Shown here: positions 59,455 to 64,000 of the stretch, in pieces
How the letters are laid out: each line of letters begins with the position of its first letter
How positions within the stretch are numbered: the stretch's first letter is position 1
Assembly (NCBI RefSeq): GCF_039555335.1
Contig: NC_092642.1
Span: 57,825,776-57,889,775 of the forward strand
Length of the DNA stretch: 64,000 bases
Direction: 5' to 3'
Source of the DNA: Amphiura filiformis
Taxonomy: Eukaryota; Echinodermata; Ophiuroidea; Amphilepidida; Amphiuridae
Notes under the pieces: model-generated
What the model saw: only the letters and a program-made list of their open reading frames with translations
Database searches by the model: none
What the model was told of the DNA's origin: nothing
Position numbers and translations under genes: made by a program

Positions 59455-59540
59455 GAAGGGTTGCAGAGTCTCTTATCATCAGCCGTACAAGTCAAGTTTA
59501 CCAAGGTACAGAAAAGCTTTGAGAAGGTGCGCACATTGAG
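59455..59540 (+). CDS. STK31: STK31-like exon 9: coiled coil
   Basis: 86 nt, acceptor TTTGTTTCTAG, donor TTGAG|GTGAGT (phase 2). It encodes EGLQSLLSSAVQVKFTKVQK and on to SFEKVRTL. Heptad-like hydrophobics suggest a helix. Position and sequence fit the helical region after the Tudor domain in STK31. Confidence 0.8.
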
Positions 59541-59573
59541 GTGAGTGTGGAGTGTACTTGAAGCATTGTACTA

Positions 59574-59923
59574 CCGTATTGGTCCGAGTATAGTCCCACC
59601 CGTTTTTTATGTGAACATTTTTCACAATTGGGGGTGGGATTATACTCGAATTTCAAAAAAAACAAAAAAACAACAAAAAAACAAGTTTATTTTTTTCCGG
59701 TTTTGGAGTGTCCCTGGACCTAGACCTAGATGCTAGGATCATTCATGGTTAAAAAAAAAAAAAAAATCATTAATAGAGTATGACATGAATAAAAATTATA
59801 AATTTTCATATTAAAAATACAAAATATCTTGAATTTTTTTTTTTTTTTACAATTTCTGAAATTTTTCGAAAACTGGGGGGGCGGGTTATACTCGAACGTG
59901 GGACTATACTCGGACGAATACGG
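59574..59923. mobile_element. TA-flanked mariner-like MITE
   Basis: CCGTATTGGTCCGAGTATAG at the left and CTATACTCGGACGAATACGG at the right (inverse, one mismatch) are flanked by TA at 59572-59573 and 59924-59925. 350 bp, with A-rich and T-rich tracts inside. Intron 9. Confidence 0.8.
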
Positions 59924-60359
59924 TAATAGAAAGAGTCCTTGGAAGGTTTCTGGGAAGATCAGACTCAATTGTCAGTTTTTATTTCACTAACGAATGATGC
60001 CCCCCCCCCCCCACACACACACAAATTTTTCTTCATGTAGCTGTTCTTGTAGGTTCTTGACAAAGGCATCATCAAATTAGTATTTTCTGACACAGAAATT
60101 CTGACACAGTGCCTATGTGGCACTGTAATACAAACAATGCAATTATGCAGAACTCGCAACTTTGGAAATAATAATTTTTTTTGAACCATACCCTAAAATA
60201 AGGATGCTAGAATCATGAAATACACCTTAAAGTTTTTATTCCCTTCTCTGCATCATGCCTACCGAAAAGGGTGTTACATGTTCTGCTGACTTTAACATCA
60301 TTTTGAATATGGTTGTACACAAATGATTTTGAATCAAATATTTCTTTTTTCCCTGACAG

Positions 60360-60529
60360 GAAGGAGATGCCGCTGGATGTGACAGTTGATGGCGTGATTG
60401 AGACAGCAATAAAACTCCTACAGAATACCGAGACTAGTATTAGCAAGAAAGTATTGGATGCGAGGAGGTGATGGCGCTAACGATAGACTAGAGGAATGCC
60501 AGGAGAATCTACGCAAGTGTACTGATAAG
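60360..60529 (+). CDS. STK31: STK31-like exon 10 with 1-bp frameshift
   Basis: 170 nt, acceptor TTCCCTGACAG, donor GATAAG|GTAGGA. The first part reads KEMPLDVTVDGVIETAIKLL, then QNTETSISKKVLDARR, then TGA at 60470. Skipping one base near 60461-60469 restores GGDGANDRLEECQENLRKCT and on to DK, which meets exon 11 in phase. So the exon has a one-base excess: an allele defect, an assembly error, or an unusual local splice. Nothing else suggests a decayed gene. Confidence 0.75.
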
Positions 60530-61393
60530 GTAGGAATGAGTCTCTACCAGGAATCGGTTCTATGCATGTCATACCTGCCAACTACTCCGATTTTCGCGGA
60601 GTTACTCCGATTTCCTGAGTTTTAAACCCCCAAAATCGGAGTACTCCGATTTTCTGAAAAAAAATTAAAAAAAAAAAAGAAAAAAGAAAGATTTTTTTTT
60701 TTTTAATAATTTTTTTAAATTTCTTTTCCAAAGTTTTCGGCGACTTTGGAGAACCACTTGACCTATTCTGAAGTGCTAGGATCATTCACAGTTAATTTGA
60801 AAACAATTGGAAAAAATTACAAAAAAATTACAGTTTGTTATCCTTAATCAGGATTATTACTAGACTGAATTCATTGCCGGATATATTTTTATGTTATTTG
60901 TCCAAAATATAGTCTCGTTTTCCACCTGCTGGTGTGTAAGTCCACATATTCAGCGTTACAAATAGTGGCGGTCCCCCGGCCATTGTCATATAACTTTTTG
61001 GCTGGGCTGATAACTTTCCTAACTAGCAGAACTAGTTGCAGACCCAAATGGCCAGTAACTTTTTAAAGCTCTAACTATTAATTATTCAAACACATGATTC
61101 ATGCATGTATCATCAATCTGTTTTTCATTCCGGTCCAAAAAAATTCCCGATCTTGCAATAAACTTGATATTTTAACAGCCGCATCGACCAGCCCAAATTC
61201 AATACCGCAATCAGCGAAAGATGTTCCTACATCACTACCAAACACAAAGGGAAATGCTCTATAGACTTGGGTTTCAATTTTCAGATCAAAACAAATGATT
61301 GCTCTTCATTTTTGTTACACTTCTCTTAAGACTAGATAAAAATCAATTTTGAATACAGCATTCATTTGAATATTAATGCTTTTCTGATTACAG
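60530..61393 (+). other. Intron 10
   Basis: It begins with a TCATACCTGCCAACTACTCC segment near 60567, like the end of the element at 41501 but with no partner, then repeated ACTCCGATTTTC words and A/T tracts (60655-60720). Otherwise nothing was found. Confidence 0.45.
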
Positions 61394-61516
61394 GAGTTAC
61401 TACCTGATCTGATGGTAGCGCGCAATGAAGCACGCCAAGAAACATTCCAGGCAATCACTAGTTTCCTCTCCAAGACCAAATCCCTACCACTCGTTGACAG
61501 ACAGGAGAAAGTGAAG
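61394..61516 (+). CDS. STK31: STK31-like exon 11: coiled coil
   Basis: 123 nt, 41 codons, acceptor TGATTACAG, donor GTGAAG|GTAAGG. ELLPDLMVARNEARQETFQA is followed by ITSFLSKTKSLPLVDRQEKV and K. Both ends are phase 0. A degenerate partial copy lies at 61585-61644. Confidence 0.8.
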
Positions 61517-61584
61517 GTAAGGGCAAACCAGTGAAAACATTTAGATATGTTACATTGTATAGGGCATGTCTAAAATGATTCCAG

Positions 61585-61644
61585 GCATGACGGTTCTTGT
61601 CCAAGACAATATCTCTTCCAGTCTTGACAGAGGGGATGGACGAG
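61585..61644 (+). pseudogene. Decayed duplicate of exon 11 end
   Basis: In one frame RFLSKTISLPVLTEGMDE parallels exon 11 SFLSKTKSLPLVDRQEKV, and the segment ends in the same donor context (GAG|GTAAGG). The preceding bases ATTCCAGGCA match exon 11 ACATTCCAGGCA. A TGA directly before the aligned frame and the lack of a phase-0 reading from the AG imply that it is no longer a normal exon. It looks like a small tandem duplication of exon plus donor. Confidence 0.6.
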
Positions 61645-62050
61645 GTAAGGTTTTACCTGAATAAATACTTCATAGCCTGATGATAGTGTCCAGGTTTGTT
61701 AAGAATTCAAAGTGGGTGTTTCTATAGTTATCTGGGGTTCAACAGTATGAGAAAAACAAAACAAGTGACTTCACATTGGAGGCCAGATCTGCATTAATGC
61801 AGATTCCAGGAAAGCGCATCAATGTGATATGCTCTTGTACGTGCAGACAACGGCATGCCTTGAACGCCATACATGCACTGTAACACGTTGTAACATGCTC
61901 ACAAGAAACACGCTCACTACACGATCATTTCCCAGATGCGCATCCAAGTGCCATATAGACAGTTGTTAATATTGATGGGGATCCCAGAATGCACATTGAT
62001 GTGATCTCGCTCCAGTGTGAAGGTGCCCATTATCAGTCAACTTAAAATTA
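61645..62050 (+). other. Intron 11, first part
   Basis: No element recognised. Confidence 0.35.
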
Positions 62051-62080
62051 ATAATTCTGGTATACCCTGCACACAAATAT

Positions 62081-62166
62081 AATCCTAACCCTAACCCTAA
62101 CCTTAACCCTAACCCTAATCCTAACCCTAACCCTAACCCTAACCCTAACCCCAACCCTAACCCTAA
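62081..62166. repeat. Interstitial telomeric (CCCTAA)n tract
   Basis: About 14 hexamers of CCCTAA with a few variants (CCTTAA, TCCTAA, CCCCAA). It is flanked by an inverted pair: TTCTGGTATACCCTGCACAC at the left, and GTGCACAGGGAAACCAGAA / GTGTGCAGGGAAACCAGAA, present twice in tandem (62182-62242), at the right. Confidence 0.9.
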
Positions 62167-62614
62167 AACCAAAAAAATAGGGTGCACAGGGAAACCAGAA
62201 TTGTATTAAAAATACAGGGTGTGCAGGGAAACCAGAATTGTACGTAAAATTGATAGACATGATCATTATAATGTTACTTTTATTTACCATGTGTCAAATT
62301 CATGTAAGGTTATAGGTGAAGGGCTAGCATTACGGCAGGTGTGAAATATAGAATGTTGCATCTGGTCATGTCATTTTCTTACAAGCCAAATGCTCATGAG
62401 CCCCTATTGCCTTGTGTCTTTATAATAGAAGGCTTGGATGTAAGTACTGCACTACTACAAAAGGGCACACCTGACACTTTTGATCATGATTCTTTTGAGG
62501 TTTTTAACATTTCAAATAAAATTCTATATAATGCATACATTCTTGGAGTGTTACCGTTAATGACTGTTGTTTGATGGTCCGGTTGTTCATAGATATCTAC
62601 GTAGAAGAATATTT

Positions 62615-62866
62615 GTGACATGATCTGGTCCATGGGGGCCAAAGGCGGCAAATTTGAAACTTGGGTAAAGATGAAAATATGGGTAAAAAAAACAATAAAA
62701 TACATAAGAAATAGGCATCAAAAAACTTCATAACTTTTAGAACCAAGTATGCTAGACCTTTGGTGTTTTCAGTAAATGATAACCTATTGTATGTATGATG
62801 TAATAATTACAGTAACTCAATTTTTGAAAATGCCTCTGTTGGCCCCCATGGACCAGATCATGTCAC
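62615..62866. mobile_element. Short TIR element GTGACATGATCTGG
   Basis: GTGACATGATCTGGTCCATG is perfectly inverted over 26 bp at the right end. 252 bp, non-coding. ATTT on both sides may be a 4-bp TSD. Confidence 0.8.
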
Positions 62867-63048
62867 ATTTGAAAACATGCCAAAATTCATACTTCAGATT
62901 CAACCCTATAATATTGGTGTGTTTTAACTGAGCATGTTCATGTGCCATTATCTGAAACTAGTCATCATGTCAGTTGTGCCATTTTGTCATGGTTAGGACA
63001 GTGTAGTGTAGCAACCATATATTTTGTGCCGTTGTCTGTTTCCTACAG

Positions 63049-63099
63049 CCCACCTCTGGCCCACCACTTGCCCTGTTATACCATAGCGAGGATGTATCA
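63049..63099 (+). CDS. STK31: STK31-like exon 12, probable
   Basis: 51 nt, 17 codons, acceptor CTGTTTCCTACAG, donor GTATCA|GTAAGC, phase 0 at both ends. It encodes PTSGPPLALLYHSEDVS. The splice sites are good and the phase fits exon 11, but the exon is short and has no recognised motif, so it is the least certain exon. The rest of the gene would lie beyond the window. Confidence 0.5.
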
Positions 63100-63585
63100 G
63101 TAAGCACCCAATATGCAACAGATAGATAAACTCACTGTCCACATCAAATACAATGAATGGCTACAGGCTATATCATTCTTGTTTTATTCTGCTTGTGTTC
63201 TAAATGTTTTGTCTTGCAATATACACTCTGTCAAATATACAGATAATCAAATGATAGGACTAAACCTGATTTTACAAAGACTTATTCCACAGTGCAACGA
63301 AAAGTTTATACCCAGAGATATTTTCTGCTAAAATAAGCGAAGCAGTGCTTTTGCTACCAACTTTTTTGACTGTTTTGACTTGTCGTCTTTATGGTTGTAT
63401 AAAGCAGAAAATTGAAGGGCAACCTGATGTAAATTGTAATGGCTTAATAGTGTTACCAGGTTCTTATTGCTACTGCCACCAGAGGTACACTCACTGTAAA
63501 CTAAAAACGTCCTAACAAGGAAAATCAACCTAAGATTAACTCACTACTACAATGGGGAATTATCTCTTCACTCCTTTGTGCCTCA
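63100..63585 (+). other. Sequence after exon 12
   Basis: No further exon or element recognised. Confidence 0.35.
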
Positions 63586-64000
63586 ATTCAACTTAGGTGA
63601 AGTTAGGGCACTAAAGAATAGAGGCCGTCAGCGTGACGTCATATGCCGCCATCTTGTGGGTACACGCTGCGATGGTCGTTTGATCTCCATGCGTGATGAT
63701 GCGTGATAATAGTTGCGTGGCGAGCTGCGCCCTGTGCGTAGTGTCCAACGCATGAACACGTGTAGCATTTGTACCCACAAAATGGCACACGATGGCGAAA
63801 GGCTGACGGCCTCTATTGAATTTAGGGCACTTCTTAGGACACCACTTCACTTAACAAAGGTAATCATTTGACTTTTAGGACAGTCACTTCACTTCAGTGG
63901 GTTTCCTGGGAGTGAAGTGGTTTCATTATTATATTGAAGTGGGTGTCCTAAAAAGTTTTCTAACTTCAATTCTTTAGTGCCCTAATTTCACCTAAGTTGA
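63586..64000. mobile_element. TIR element TCAACTTAGGTGAA, reaching window end
   Basis: TCAACTTAGGTGAAGTTAGG at the left returns in inverse as the last bases of the window (CCTAATTTCACCTAAGTTGA). Subterminal CACTAAAGAA / TTCTTTAGTG also match. A second element is nested inside at 63619. Confidence 0.75.
63619..63815. mobile_element. Nested MITE TAGAGGCCGTCAGC
   Basis: TAGAGGCCGTCAGC and its exact inverse GCTGACGGCCTCTA bound a 197-bp element. TA at both ends may be the target. The host element (63586-64000) reads on at either side. Confidence 0.75.

Larger units (their letters stand above)
37186..63099 (+). other. STK31: STK31-like (RRM-Tudor-coiled coil) gene, 3' end outside window
   Basis: Twelve exons join in phase, all with GT..AG introns, to about 604 codons: RRM (residues ~10-85), Gly-rich linker (~93-130), extended Tudor domain (~157-345) with YGSVFSEDGLWYRCKV and VRYIDYGNEEV, a Gln/Asn-rich linker (~345-440), then coiled coil (~440-590). 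Tudor domains of this kind bind methylated arginine in PIWI-pathway proteins. STK31 (TDRD8) is a germline Tudor protein with a C-terminal kinase-like domain. The SEDxxWYRCKV and VRYIDYGN segments and the later QKSFEKVRTLRKEM helix match my memory of STK31 order. Human STK31 lacks an RRM as far as I recall; TDRD10 has RRM plus Tudor, and is the main alternative. The kinase region is not in the window. Exon 10 has a 1-bp frameshift. Confidence 0.75.

Noticed and set aside
61966..62290. Minus-strand frames rich in Gly-Leu or Val-Arg as short genes
   Set aside because: They are translations of the telomeric hexamer.
63100..64000. STK31 kinase domain in the last kilobase
   Set aside because: No glycine loop, HRD or DFG-like segment could be read in any frame; the region is occupied by TIR elements.
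1..64000. tRNA or rRNA genes
   Set aside because: No B-box plus A-box pair or conserved rRNA stretch was noticed on either strand by eye; a covariance-model scan would be decisive.

Overview
The window is animal nuclear DNA, and it is AT-rich, intron-rich and crowded with transposons. The one protein gene I can support is a spliced plus-strand gene running from about 37186 past the right edge. Its exons join in phase to give RRM - Gly-rich linker - extended Tudor domain - Gln/Asn-rich linker - coiled coil. The Tudor and coiled-coil parts resemble STK31 (TDRD8), a germline Tudor protein kinase. The kinase domain is not reached in this window. Together with the many TAGGCCTA words and many hAT-like and TTAA elements, this suggests a marine invertebrate, perhaps an echinoderm or hemichordate. 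I cannot fix the species.

Layout. 1-11191 is gene-free and holds TIR elements, including a 2.56-kb hAT-like element with a perfect 8-bp target-site duplication (TSD) and a 65-bp perfect palindrome. 11192-35140 is a nest of insertions. An old TIR element is split by an LTR retrotransposon (11730-34858, TSD GTAC). The downstream LTR of that element is split in turn by a 16.3-kb TIR element (16865-33145, TSD AGC). The 16.3-kb element carries three unrelated tandem arrays: about nine units of ~118 bp with G-quadruplex-type runs, about 150 units of 54 bp, and three units of 1509 bp. 35141-37185 lies upstream of the gene.

37186-63099 holds twelve recognisable exons. Intron 1 is about 12 kb and is packed with elements: hAT-like, TTAA-flanked, MULE-like, and a three-level nest at 40330-43214. 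Later introns hold a LINE 3' fragment, another hAT-like element, more short TIR elements and an interstitial telomeric tract. One exon carries a 1-bp frameshift, and a decayed copy of the next exon lies just downstream of it. 63586-64000 is the start of another TIR element that leaves the window.

The most notable signal is the 16.3-kb insertion. Clean boundaries, found by comparing the two LTRs, show that a block of about 14 kb of satellite-like DNA entered as one mobile unit. It did so after an LTR element whose two LTRs are still almost identical. All calls are from reading the sequence; no search was run.
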